Assembly: GCF_020618475.1 (NCBI RefSeq)
Contig: NZ_CP085340.1
Location: forward strand, 186,001-250,000
Length of the DNA stretch: 64,000 nucleotides
Reading direction: 5' to 3'
From: Haladaptatus halobius
GTDB lineage: Archaea > Halobacteriota > Halobacteria > Halobacteriales > Haladaptataceae
The stretch's first letter is position 1. Each line of letters opens with the position of its first letter. Of the stretch, positions 18,092 to 27,900 are shown one piece after another. Position numbers and translations under genes: made by a program. The notes below the pieces were generated by a model. The model had not been told where the DNA came from and made no database searches. It saw nothing but the letters and a program-made list of their open reading frames with translations.

Positions 18092-18529
18092 TTACGGTGT
18101 GGGTGATTCGACAACACCGAGTTGCTGCATCAACCCGAGCGTATCCGGCTGGATCCAACGTTCGACGATCATTCCGTCCTCGATGCGCGTGAAGACCATA
18201 TTTTGCACCTCGAACGTTTGCCCGGTGGGTTCGGTTCCCATGAACTCGCCCTTTTGGGATCCTCGAAGCGTGACGCGCATTGCAACCGTGTTGCCTTCGG
18301 CGATGATGTCCTCGACGGTCGCCGAGAAGTCAGCGAACGTAGCGAGAAAGTCTTCGAAGGACTTTCGGATCGTCGCTCGGCCATGTTCGTCACCAAAGGG
18401 GCCATGCTCGATGGCGTCTTCCGTGTACAGGTCGTCAATGAGATCGAGATTTCCCTCCGTTGCGATGTCCTCCGGAACGCGGCGGGCAAGTTGCTTGTTC
18501 TTCTCGAGAGTGGTTGCTTGTGTGGCCAT
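18092..18529 (-). CDS. SnoaL-like ester cyclase/polyketide cyclase-like protein (copy 2)
   Basis: 145 residues, MATQATTLEKNKQLARRVPE at the start. Same fold as the protein at 12897-13352, with matching segments: EGNLDLIDDLYTEDAIEHGP, FLATFADFSATVEDIIAEGN, and the end MIVERWIQPDTLGLMQQLGV. It is about 200 bp downstream of, and co-directional with, the second flavin oxidase gene, so the two may be co-transcribed. Substrate unknown. The two SnoaL-like proteins are clearly related but not near-identical, so the duplication is not recent. Confidence 0.85.
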   Translation of the reverse strand: MATQATTLEKNKQLARRVPEDIATEGNLDLIDDLYTEDAIEHGPFGDEHGRATIRKSFEDFLATFADFSATVEDIIAEGNTVAMRVTLRGSQKGEFMGTEPTGQTFEVQNMVFTRIEDGMIVERWIQPDTLGLMQQLGVVESPTP

Positions 18530-18736
18530 AGCAATATCTAGTACGCTCGCGACGGAGATAACCTTTTCCTATACTGACACGAATTGGGACGATTCTGTCT
18601 CCTGCCCCCATTATTCTGTGTGACTTCGAGGAAGCCACCGATTCAGGATCTAGATGAGATTTTCACCGATGCTGGCGAACGCGGTTTCTCTCATTGCGCT
18701 CATCTTCATGGACAGAGAACGGTATAAAGTGGATCG

Positions 18737-20131
18737 TCAGACGGTCGGCTCGACGTTCTGGTTCATTCGGAACAAATTCATCGGGTCGTATTTGTTTTTG
18801 AGTTCGACCAGTCGGTCGTAGTTCTCTCCGTAGGCGTTCTGTTCTTGGCCTTCACGCTCTCCCTCAAAGTTCACGTACGTTCCGCCGGTGGCATCATTGG
18901 CGAGTGCGTCGTGGCATTCTCGAACCCACGCGATACACTCATCGTCTTTCGTCGGATCCTCCCAGCGCGCACTGGGGGTCACGATGAACTCCGCGTCTCG
19001 ATGTGGATATGCAGTCGCATCCGACGCGACATCGTTGATGGCTCCCCCGACTTGGTGGATGAGGATCTCGGACTGCGGCGTCGGGAGCCGTTCGATGTAT
19101 TCGACGATGGTGTCGAGTGTCTTGTCGGTGAGCTCCGTGTAATTATGTGACTTCCAGTAGTTACGTGCGCCCGGAGTAAGTAAGTCATCGAACGTGCTCT
19201 GCGCTGCTGTGTACGGAATCGGTGCGACAGCGTCGGCGATGGGATCGCCATGCTCGCGGAGCGGTTCGAGCACGTTCTCGCCCTCTTCGAGGTCGCCCGC
19301 GTAGGATTGCATGAGGACAAGAACCGTGGTACCGTGAATGTCCTCTGGAAGAAACGGTAGCGGTGGTGCCGTCATACTGTCCGCCCAGATGCAACACTCG
19401 TTCGGTACATTACGAGCGAATTCTCGGTAGTGGCGGAGTACGTCGGGCGCATCTTCATAAGGGTAAACAACCGGCCCGAAGAGTATTTCCGGACCGACTT
19501 CGTGCAGGTCAAACTCAAATGATGTAACGACCCCGAAGTTCCCGCTCCCACCGCGAACCGCCCAGAAGAGATCTCCGTTCTCGTCCGTACTCGCGGACAC
19601 TATCTTCCCATCCGCCGTGACGACATCGACTGATCGGAGGTTGTCGATCGCGAGACCGTATTTCCGGGCAAGCCAGCCGAAGCCACCGCCAAGTGTGAGG
19701 CCGGCGACACCGGTAGTCGAAACGACGCCACCCGGTGCGGCGAGGCTGAATGCTTGCGTTTCATGATCCATATCGCCCAGCGTCGCGCCCGGCCCTACTC
19801 GAACCGTGTGCGCCGTCGGGTCGACACGTACATCATTCATGTTGGAGAGGTCAATCATTAGCCCACCGTCACAGACGGCGTTACCGGCGACGCTGTGACC
19901 GCCGCCCTTTACGGCGGTCACTCGGTCGTTTTCTCGGGCAAAGTCGACGGCAGTCACGACATCCGCTGCGCCGGTAGGACGGGCGATGAGTCCCGGCTTT
20001 CGATCGATCATCGCGTTCCAAATCGTGCGCACTTCGTCGTAGTCTTCGTCGCCCTGCCGGAGGAGATCACCACGGAACCGTTCCCTAAGTGTCTGTGCAG
20101 CGTCGTCTATTGTCCAGTGGTCTTGTGCCAT
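18737..20131 (-). CDS. FAD-linked oxidase, 6-hydroxynicotine oxidase/berberine-bridge family (copy 2)
   Basis: 464 residues from ATG 20131 (MAQDHWTIDDAAQTLRERFR); the frame is open to 20188, but the extension has no family match. The covalent-flavin His lies in AVKGGGHSVAGNAVCDGGLM, followed by TGVAGLTLGGGFGWLARKYG and GGSGNFGVVTSFEFDLHEVG. The BBE tail NYDRLVELKNKYDPMNLFRM is intact. It is collinear over its whole length with the protein at 15187-16587, so it is a paralogue. Only His, not Cys, flavin linkage is predicted. It is probably in one unit with the SnoaL-like gene just downstream. Confidence 0.9.
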   Translation of the reverse strand: MAQDHWTIDDAAQTLRERFRGDLLRQGDEDYDEVRTIWNAMIDRKPGLIARPTGAADVVTAVDFARENDRVTAVKGGGHSVAGNAVCDGGLMIDLSNMNDVRVDPTAHTVRVGPGATLGDMDHETQAFSLAAPGGVVSTTGVAGLTLGGGFGWLARKYGLAIDNLRSVDVVTADGKIVSASTDENGDLFWAVRGGSGNFGVVTSFEFDLHEVGPEILFGPVVYPYEDAPDVLRHYREFARNVPNECCIWADSMTAPPLPFLPEDIHGTTVLVLMQSYAGDLEEGENVLEPLREHGDPIADAVAPIPYTAAQSTFDDLLTPGARNYWKSHNYTELTDKTLDTIVEYIERLPTPQSEILIHQVGGAINDVASDATAYPHRDAEFIVTPSARWEDPTKDDECIAWVRECHDALANDATGGTYVNFEGEREGQEQNAYGENYDRLVELKNKYDPMNLFRMNQNVEPTV

Positions 20132-20190
20132 AGCAACCTGGATATCTATTGGCCACTCTAAGCGAAATACCTTGCTAGATATTAACAAAG

Positions 20191-21034
20191 TTACGTACGC
20201 CGGGTTTCAGCGATAAGCGGAAGTGGAAATTGGCGGATCGTCGCCCTCAGAGAAGCACGAAAGCCGTGTCCGCCAGCGAACAGTGTATTCGTCGTCAGTT
20301 TCCGACTCAGGGTAAGCAAATAGAGTTTAGCGGATCCACTGGTGGTGAAATCACGGACGGATAGAATTGATCTGATGATATAGCGGCTTGATAGTCTACT
20401 CAGGTTATGGCCATACATCATAATATGATTCATGTGGAATGACGACCGGCCCACCGTTTGGATTCCCTGATAGATCGATGCGCCACCGTTCATGCCCGTC
20501 AGTCGCTGCGAGGGCAATGAGAGTGGTACTGTTGGATCCATATGTATAACCGATTGCGAGAATCATCTCATCCCCGTAAGCGATACCTGAGATAGTATCC
20601 GAAGCAATAGTTGTAAGCCAGACCCAGTCGCCCGTTTCTCCATCAAAGGCGGTGACAATCCCGCGTCGTTGATTTTCCTTCACTTGTTCGCATGACCCGA
20701 CATACACTTGGCTATCGTCGGTCACTGGCGGAGTCGTTCCAGAGGAGCGTTGGCCTGCACGAGGAGTCCGTAACCAGGCAGCACCGACGGCACCTCGTGG
20801 GGGGGTCGTGTTGGGGTTGTATCCACTTCGACCAGCGTTGAACCCGTGAACGGACCATCTCCCGCCGGTGGTGAATCGCTCTTTGTAGGTTTCATTATTG
20901 CTGGACAGAGTGGGTGTCGTTCCGGTCGGCTTTAATACGCTACTCGCCCCGAATCCACGACCATGGTTGGACAGACAACCGGACGATATCGTCACCGTGG
21001 CCATCGCACTCGCGAGGAATGTCCGTCTCTTCAT
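20191..21034 (-). pseudogene. PQQ-type beta-propeller lipoprotein, truncated and frameshifted
   Basis: From ATG 21034 a 209-residue frame starts MKRRTFLASAMATVTISSGC, a TAT-like signal with a lipobox cysteine, then repeated propeller blades: SQVYVGSCEQ, GIVTAFDGETGDWVWLTTIA and TTLIALAATDGHERWRIDLS. It stops at 20405 after SYYDVWP, far short of the 350-400 residues normal for such proteins. In a neighbouring minus frame, 20191-20330 reads AKLYLLTLSRKLTTNTLFAG and FRASLRATIRQFPL, which looks like a further blade. So an internal deletion and frameshift are likely. The N-terminal piece might still be exported. Confidence 0.6.
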
Positions 21035-22005
21035 GGTCTAAAATCAATTTGAAAGACCAAATCCTTTCTGTAGAGTCAAAAACCATCGAACCAATCGCAA
21101 CAACCGTTTAGCGATCCCCAGGTTGCGTCTGAAAACCGTGACCTTTCCAAACTCACGCCCAAGGAGCGCGGTGACATCGTAGAAGAAGAGATCAGCCCGC
21201 AACTTGCCCGCGAGCGCGGGTAGTATCGTTCGTGGCCATATCGCGGCGAATAGATTTCTGACTGTGTTTCCCCGGGAAATCACGCCAAAACACCCCTTCG
21301 CCGCATTTTCGACTAGATTGTACTTTTATGCCCGCAACTCCGGCAACTCCCCGCGGTCGTGGACACCGATCCGGCGGCGTTCGACGTGACTGCGTCATCA
21401 GGCTGTAACAAGGAGTAGCACAACTCCGCCTCCCTGCCTGGACTGCTCTGACGAGTACTCCTTTCGGGAAATCAGACAGAATTTGTGTTTAATACCAAAG
21501 TTGAGTGACCGATACGCGCTCTGTATCTCACACGACGTTTCTGACAGTCACTGGTGAGTAAAAGGAACCAATGTCTGGATTCTTTCGCTAATCCCTATAA
21601 GGGTGGTCTCAGCAAAACAGTGCCACTGAGAGTGAGAGGTAGTCATCATAGAATGAGTGGTTCTGTTGAAATCCTCAACAACTGACGGAACTGGTATGCC
21701 GAATACAGAGGGTGAATGCAGCAAGGCGGCTTCGTTTGCTCCGAGAAATCTATGCTGAATTAGCCGTTCAGCAGACATGTATACTGACCCTGAGTTTCGC
21801 AAATGATTCTAAGTAAAGAAAATTATGAACTTATTTACTTAAATCAACTTTCTTCGCCCACTGGTGGACGTCACCACTAGAGGGGGCGCCATAGTCTGCC
21901 GATTTATTAATGCTTAGCACACTCTTCACTAGAAAGATATAAGGATCAAAATCGTACATATAATGTACTGAATAGGGATAAAAGAAGCCCCAATTCAGAC
22001 CAAGG
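21035..22005. other. 970-bp intergenic with one C-terminal coding scrap
   Basis: A plus-strand frame ending TAG at about 21223 reads SENRDLSKLTPKERGDIVEE and ISPQLARERG, charged and helical like the C-terminus of a real protein, but with no start; family not recognised. 21280-21800 shows nothing convincing. 21800-22005 is AT-rich and carries the promoter and palindrome of the next gene. Confidence 0.4.
21954..21968. promoter_or_regulatory. Perfect 15-bp palindrome upstream of the Cdc48-N gene
   Basis: GTACAT-ATA-ATGTAC is a perfect inverted repeat 38 bp before ATG 22006. A TATA-like GGATAAAAG at 21976-21984 lies about 26 bp before the ATG, as for a leaderless transcript, so the palindrome sits just upstream of the core promoter, where an operator or activator site would be. 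Confidence 0.5.
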
Positions 22006-22689
22006 ATGAGTATGCCACGTCCAAATGTACCTAACCGACTTATCGAGGAAGTGGAATCACTCCATGAGGAACGACAAGAATACCAGGCCGGTAGTTTTCA
22101 GGAGGCACTCGCCACAGTCATCGAGATGGCAACGCCGACAATCAGCGGGGAGGTTGCCCTCTTGGTCGGCCAAGGGTATCCGGATGATAAAGGGCAGAAC
22201 ATTGTTCGGCTTCACCGAGAAACGTTCCAACAGCTGGACGTCCCCCCTGGTATGCCCGTCGAGATCACTGGCGAGCAAACGACAGTCGCAACGACAAAGC
22301 CGATGAAGAAAGCTGACCGTAACCCAGCAACTATTCGGATGAACGGGTTCATCCGTGAGAACGCTGGCGTCGACAAGGGCGAGTGTGTCAGTGTACAGCG
22401 TTTTGTAGGAGGGCCTGACGCTGATACCATCACCTTCAACCGAACTACCCCTGACGAGGTCACTGTTACCCTCCCCGAAACGAATCTTGAAGACTTAGGA
22501 GTCGAAGCCAGAAAAGTGATCCATAGACAGGTTCAGAACCGCCTTCTCACTCTCGGAGATGTTGTCCCTGTTCAACCAGATGATGGGGGCAAAGCTGTCC
22601 TTCTCACTGTTTCTGATACCCAACCTGAAGCACCGGTTTACATCACGGACTCGACTGAAATCATACTTGGCGAATCTGATCAGACCTGA
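22006..22689 (+). CDS. Free-standing Cdc48/VAT N-terminal domain protein
   Basis: 227 residues. Residues 46-225 match the substrate-recognition N-domain of archaeal Cdc48/VAT: a double-psi barrel (VGQGYPDDKGQNIVRLHRET and RNPATIRMNGFIRENAGVDK, including the NPATIRMNGFIR-N-A-G-V pattern) and a four-stranded Nc subdomain (EVTVTLPETNLEDLG, QNRLLTLGDVVPVQ, PEAPVYITDSTEIIL). It stops where the linker to the first AAA ATPase ring would begin; no ATPase follows. The first 45 residues (PNRLIEEVESLHEERQEYQA) are an added helical segment. It could act as an adaptor or decoy that feeds or blocks substrates of the chromosomal Cdc48. Inference only. Confidence 0.8.
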   Translation: MSMPRPNVPNRLIEEVESLHEERQEYQAGSFQEALATVIEMATPTISGEVALLVGQGYPDDKGQNIVRLHRETFQQLDVPPGMPVEITGEQTTVATTKPMKKADRNPATIRMNGFIRENAGVDKGECVSVQRFVGGPDADTITFNRTTPDEVTVTLPETNLEDLGVEARKVIHRQVQNRLLTLGDVVPVQPDDGGKAVLLTVSDTQPEAPVYITDSTEIILGESDQT

Positions 22690-22961
22690 AATTGGTAACG
22701 GTCTCCTCTCTACTGAACAAGTGCGAATCTCGCTGACTGGCTCCCGGTTTGTGCTGCATATGCGCCCTCTATTCAGCACAGTTACTAAAACCGATCACCG
22801 CTTGAGGGGTTCAACAAGGCCACTTCCCTCGATTCCATGGAAACGTACACAAATGAAGGTCTTACAGTTAGTCACAAGCGCGAACGATAGCTTCTACAGC
22901 CAGCAAATTCGAGACAAACTATAGCAGGGGGATTTTTCATTTGTGATAACGTACCACACGC

Positions 22962-23486
22962 ATGATGAGCGGACTCGCCAATACCCGGTCGAACACCACC
23001 GGCGGTACAGCAGCGAACGCATTGCTCGGTGGTGTACTCGGCGGAATCGCGGGTGCCGCGGCCTTCGGCGTTCTGATGTGGGCACTGGACCCAGAGTTCC
23101 TCGAGGCGTCTATCCCTGCGCTGTACGGTCTGGAGCCGACGACGACCGTCGGCTGGGCGATTCACCTGCTCCACGGAGTGATACTCGGCGTCACCTTTGC
23201 CGCGATAGTTAGCCGGGACGCGGTGGCAAGGTGGCTCACCGCCGATGTCGAGACGGACGCGCTAGCCCGCACGGGGTTGGCGATGCGACTTATCGCCGCG
23301 GGCTTCGTCTACGGGTTAGCTATCTGGGCGATTTTGCCGGTGATCGTTATGCCCACGTGGCTGGGATACGTCGGCCACGCGAGAGCGGGGGTGATTCCGG
23401 CAATAGCGGTTGAGAGCCTCGTGGGACACGTCATCTTCGGAACCCTGCTGGGCGCGGTGTATGCGGCGGTCGTCACCCGAGGGTAG
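22962..23486 (+). CDS. Conserved haloarchaeal integral membrane protein
   Basis: 174 residues, starting at MMSGLANTRSNTTGGTAANA. Four hydrophobic helices: LLGGVLGGIAGAAAFGVLMW, VGWAIHLLHGVILGVTFAAI, LIAAGFVYGLAIWAILPVIV and SLVGHVIFGTLLGAVYAAVV, with a His in helix 2 (HLLHG) and another in helix 4. Similar short four-helix proteins are common in haloarchaea and sometimes called histidine-kinase-like membrane proteins without evidence of kinase activity. No soluble domain. GC content is visibly higher than the flanks, suggesting a different history. Function unknown. Confidence 0.75.
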   Translation: MMSGLANTRSNTTGGTAANALLGGVLGGIAGAAAFGVLMWALDPEFLEASIPALYGLEPTTTVGWAIHLLHGVILGVTFAAIVSRDAVARWLTADVETDALARTGLAMRLIAAGFVYGLAIWAILPVIVMPTWLGYVGHARAGVIPAIAVESLVGHVIFGTLLGAVYAAVVTRG

Positions 23487-23882
23487 GTGCGATCTGACGA
23501 ACGGAAAGTCCGTTCGCAGCTGCCCGCCGAGTTCGACGTCTTCTTTGAGGCAGCTGAGTCCATTGGAGAAGGAACGGAGTGAGAGATTGCATAGTTAAGT
23601 CAGATTTAATGTTGACAAAATATAGTGTTTAGTCTACAAACACATTATCGTTACATTGAATTTGATCGATGATTTTCCGTAACATGAGCGCCAGTGTCGG
23701 TGAGTTGTTCTTCGGCGGTATAAACCGCAAGTAGGACTCTTCCTTCCACTCATCACTCTCTAAACCCAGTATCGACGGAATTCCATTCCTTATGAATATC
23801 TCACGACTGCTAGCTTCGCTAGCGATGCAATTCCCTCGTAAGTTGCATTGATGTCTTCTCGTAGCGTTGCTGCAAATCACTC
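23487..23882. other. Intergenic with a weak minus-strand frame
   Basis: The minus-strand frame 23629-23880 (83 residues) ends SPTLALMLRKIIDQIQCNDN and reads plausibly as a protein C-terminus, but the start is unclear and no family is recognised. It could be a small gene or a fragment. Confidence 0.3.
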
Positions 23883-24269
23883 CTATTGGGTATCCTGACC
23901 GACCAGCTCGAATAGTTCATCCCAGTCTTCGTCGTCGGGAAGCCCATCGTGTACTTGTTGCATCTCACCGAGGGGAACGACGTCGCTCATAACGTCGACG
24001 ATTACCCGGGCGTGGTAGGCAGTGTCCGCTTGATCGTCTGGATCTGCCATGTTCTCACGCTTCCAAACGCGGTCAAGAAACCCGTTCCAGTCGAATCGCT
24101 GGCCGGACTCAGCCTCGAGCAGGTAGCGGTCGATCTGCATCGGGAGCGGACCGGCGAGGTCGCTGGACCACCTCGAAATAAGAACTGCGAGCGTGACCGA
24201 GAACCCGCGACGGGTCATCGGCCCAATAGAACTGACTGGTGAGGAACGGACATTCATCTTCGACGGCAA
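23883..24269 (-). CDS. DUF2267 domain protein (start uncertain, possibly frameshifted)
   Basis: The C-terminal 80 residues are a clear DUF2267 helical domain: AGPLPMQIDRYLLEAESGQR, FDWNGFLDRV, DTAYHARVIVDVMSDVVPLG and GLPDDEDWDELFELV. The N-terminal 40 residues of this frame (MPSKMNVRSSPVSSIGPMTR) do not look like the family. Another minus frame just upstream reads SLTEFLHESEFAVEDECPFL and could be the original N-terminus, implying a frameshift near 24180. Function of the family is unknown; it is widespread in halophiles and soil bacteria. It stands alone. Confidence 0.6.
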   Translation of the reverse strand: MPSKMNVRSSPVSSIGPMTRRGFSVTLAVLISRWSSDLAGPLPMQIDRYLLEAESGQRFDWNGFLDRVWKRENMADPDDQADTAYHARVIVDVMSDVVPLGEMQQVHDGLPDDEDWDELFELVGQDTQ

Positions 24270-24410
24270 ATTCAGATTCGTGGAGGAACTCAGTAAGTGA
24301 CTTCGATCCCCGCCTCCCGAGACCTCGTATTGAAGTCAATTTCAATCACTCGGTTGATTGAGATGTATTTCTACAAACAATTATTCGGCTGTCTGCCCTT
24401 CCATCTCACG

Positions 24411-24764
24411 ATGCTCAGACCAAAAGCGGTCACACAGAAGACGCCGACGTGGCCAACGCCGACAGCCGAGCAGGTCTAGGTCATTCTCCTCGGAACGTAT
24501 CATATGGACAAACCGGACCTCGACACGGTGAATGTGAGCGCCAACGATGTCCTCGTCGACACTCGCCAGCGTGAGCTTGACACCCTCGTCTCGAATCTCA
24601 CACGTGCAGATCCGGATTATGTCGCCGTTGAGCGTCCCGCGTCACACGCAGCTGCCGTGAACGACATCTACGTGCGCTATCGTGACGGTGATGTGACGTA
24701 CGACGAAAATATCGAATCCTTCACCGACAACAAAAAGAAACACCTGAAGAAGGGATCTCGGTAA
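24411..24764 (+). pseudogene. DUF5694 family remnant, amber stop and truncation
   Basis: In one frame the plus strand reads TPTAEQV, TAG at 24477-24479, then VILLGTYHMDKPDLDTVNVS, TRQRELDTLVSNLTRADPDY and VAVERPASHAAAVNDIYVRY to a stop at 24764. The V-x-L-x-G-x-Y/F-H-M start is the conserved first strand of DUF5694 (TraB-like) proteins, which are usually 230-280 residues. Only the first third is present, and the ending after YDENIE looks frameshifted. An internal ATG at 24504 could start an 86-residue peptide, but it would lack the first strand. Confidence 0.6.
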
Positions 24765-24988
24765 GTGAAATTGATGAATTCATTCCAAATGTCATCCCTA
24801 TCTCGGTAGAGATTGATATCTTGGTAAAAGAAGTATGAGTTTGCCCAGAAGCAGATGATGAGTTCTATGACCGCGTAATAGAGGTAACCAGGAAGAGAGG
24901 CTTTGAATTCCCCGTTAATTCTTCAAAGCTAACCGGAGAACGCATCTTCTAGAAAGTTACAGGTTCTCTATAGTTTTTAATCGGTGCT

Positions 24989-27900
24989 CTAGCTGTTCCT
25001 GAGAGAATCGAGGTCAATCCATGACCCGCCGTCGTCCACCGAGTTCTTCCCGGTTCGAATTTCAGCGAGCGTTCGCCGTGTTCCATCCTGTAGGAGTGCG
25101 AGTTCCTCTTCCGGGTTGACGTCGGTATACTCAGTGTCGAGACCAAGATCAGGGACAACGAGAATCCGATAATCGTCATCCGAGGGCGTGGTCTCGAACT
25201 CGTATTCCGGGATGAACGGTTTCTTAACCGGCGAACCGTCCTCGACATCGGGATACAGACTTGTGTCCGTGAAGATGCTCTCAGCATCCGGGAAGCGGGC
25301 GAGCTCGCGCTGTGTGTCCGAGAGAACGTACCCGTGTCCCTCGGACTCCCACAGTGATCGTGGCCCATCAGCGGGCCGCTCCATCAACTCGCCGTCGATC
25401 CGGAGATTTCGTTTGCTGTTGTAGAACTCGCCGCCTTGCGCACGGAATGGTGGGTCTGTAAGCGTCGTCTCAACACGGCCAACAATGTCCTCTCGAACGA
25501 CGAATAAGCACGTCTCTCGTTTTGTGCCATTGACAGCCTTCGCGAGGTTCAGACAGGTTTGTCCGGGGGCATCGTCGCCAGTCGTACACTCAGCTTCAAT
25601 CGTCACGTCACGGCCGCCTGTAAGCGCCATTAGCACGCGGTCGTCCTTGTTGGCTACCGGCACCCACCCGAGGCCATCCGGGGCATTATGGCCCGCGTCT
25701 TCTTGCTCAGGGAGTTCAATCGTCATCCCGAGTTGGGTAAATGCCTCGTAGGAGTCTCGGAGCAGGTCACGGTGCGGTTTGTTCCCCGACTTCGGATCTT
25801 TCCCCGTCGCGAGCGTCCAGTACTTGCCCTTCTCGGTGACACGGAGATAGCTATCTCGCCCCTCGGTTTTCTGTTCGAGGTACCGCGACGAGATCTGTTC
25901 GAGCAAGTCCCACAGGTGCGTCATATGCGGCACGTCACGGGTGAGATACTCGTCCACACGCGCTCGGCAGGTATCGGCACCAATCCAGCCATCAGCCGGA
26001 TTCTGGGCGAGCTGCTCGTCGTAGACGGCTTTACAGATGAGTGCGCTTTCTCGGTCGGTGAGTTCACTCCCGGCAATCTCCTCTGGCGTGGGCAACTCAC
26101 CACTGTAGAACGTGAGATCCGCGACAATCTCCTCGTCCGTCCGGCGATCGATCCCATAGTGTTCCTTACTCTGGGCGATGAGCGAGGCCATCTCGTCGTC
26201 CGAGCGGATGAAGTCGCGGGCGTGGTCGTTTTCGTCGATCGGAAACAGGCCTTTGCACTTGACGGTGTGCGTCCGGCTCTTCTCGGCGTCACGCGGCCAC
26301 ATGTAGAACTCGTACTTATCGAGGCCCATCAGGTCCTCTGCGTCCGTCTCGTCGTCCTGTTTCGTCGCCACCGCTTGCGCTTCGCCCTTCCGACCAGGGT
26401 AGAACGTTACGAAGAAGTCACATTGCCCGAGGACACGCTGATAGATTGGCTTCGGTACCTGCGAGGTGAGATCCTGACACGCGGCCATGACGGTCATGTT
26501 GAAGCCTGCTGCGTTACTGAGAATCTTCGTAATCCCCGACTGTCCCTTGATGATGTCGTTGAACTCGTCTAGAATCACGTGCGTTTTCGCGGGTGCCTCT
26601 CCCTTCCGATCTAACCACTGGACGGCCACGAAGACAAGCCGGAGCAACATGCTTGAGACGAGCTTCCCGACTTCGCCGTTGGTCGATTGATCGCGAACGA
26701 TGATCTTCTTGCCCTCACGAACGGCGTCGAAGATGTTGATTGAGGACTCGGGAGCGCTCGTTAACTCTCGTAGCTCCCGCGTCTGCACCCACTTCTGCAG
26801 GCGTCCTGAGATGGCATCGACGTCCTGATCATCCATCTCGGCGATTTTCTCGGCATACTCGACCCACCTGATTCCTTGATCCTGAATCCGCCTCCAGACC
26901 TCTTCACGAGCAAAGGCGACCGCGTAGTAGAGGTCGATCAGCGTACAGGGTTCGTCCATGTCGGCGAACGCTTTGACCATCGTCAGGGTGATGCGGTCCA
27001 TCCGCGCGCCCCAGAAGTCCGCTTCACCGCCGGACTGGGCGAGGAGTGCTTTCGTGCCTTCGATGATCGTTTGCGCCCACTCATCGAAGGCTGGTGTATT
27101 TGGTTCGAGGTCCGACGGTGGTTCAAGGAAATTCAGCGTCACCTGTTGATCGGCGTCCGGATCCCCGATATCGATGAAAATCAGGTCGTCCTCGTCCGCC
27201 TCTGGGATGGCTCTCACGAAGTCTTGCCCGTCCTGTCCCTTCGGGTCATAGGCGAGCATGAACTCGTCTGAGCGTTGAATCACCTGGTTCGTGTGATGCT
27301 TGAGGAACGTCGTTTTCCCCTGGCGGGTGGCACCATCGAGGAACGTGTGGCCTTCGAACATCTCGGGCCACACACCCGCCTCAACACCGTTTCGGACACC
27401 ATGGCCGTACCAGTACGGTCGCCCCGCCCCGGCGTTCCTGAGCATGGCTGCCTCTTTCTCTAACGGGGTTGCGGTCATCGGGTCGAGGCCGACCTGCTTG
27501 AAGTCAAAGCGCGGCGTGCCGACTGGGACACCCTTGCCTGCTCGTGCGGTCACGAACTCCACACCCGGCGTGCTGATCTCGTCGTCCAGGAGGTGACACG
27601 CTCCAGCAAGTGCGCTCGTCGACTGAATCATGTTCCGATCTTCCCACCGACGACCCGCTGCTTGCGTGAACAATTTGCGGAGGTCGTCGTCGGTATAGGA
27701 GACCGGTACAAAGCCCTGATCGAACGTTGAGAGGTAGAACGTCTCGAACTCGTTCGCCACGTTTCGCACGCGCTGACTGGCTTCGTCCGGATCGTCACTC
27801 AGAGCGAAGATATTGATATTCAGGTGGTAGCCCTTCTCGTTGATCTGATTCTCGATGATACTCGCCGAGTTCTTCACCTCTTGCGGTGGTTCCTCCGTCC

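Noticed and set aside
25688..26572. 294-residue plus-strand frame inside the coupling-protein gene
   Set aside because: Typical antisense shadow of a GC-rich haloarchaeal gene; Arg/Val-rich without any motif.
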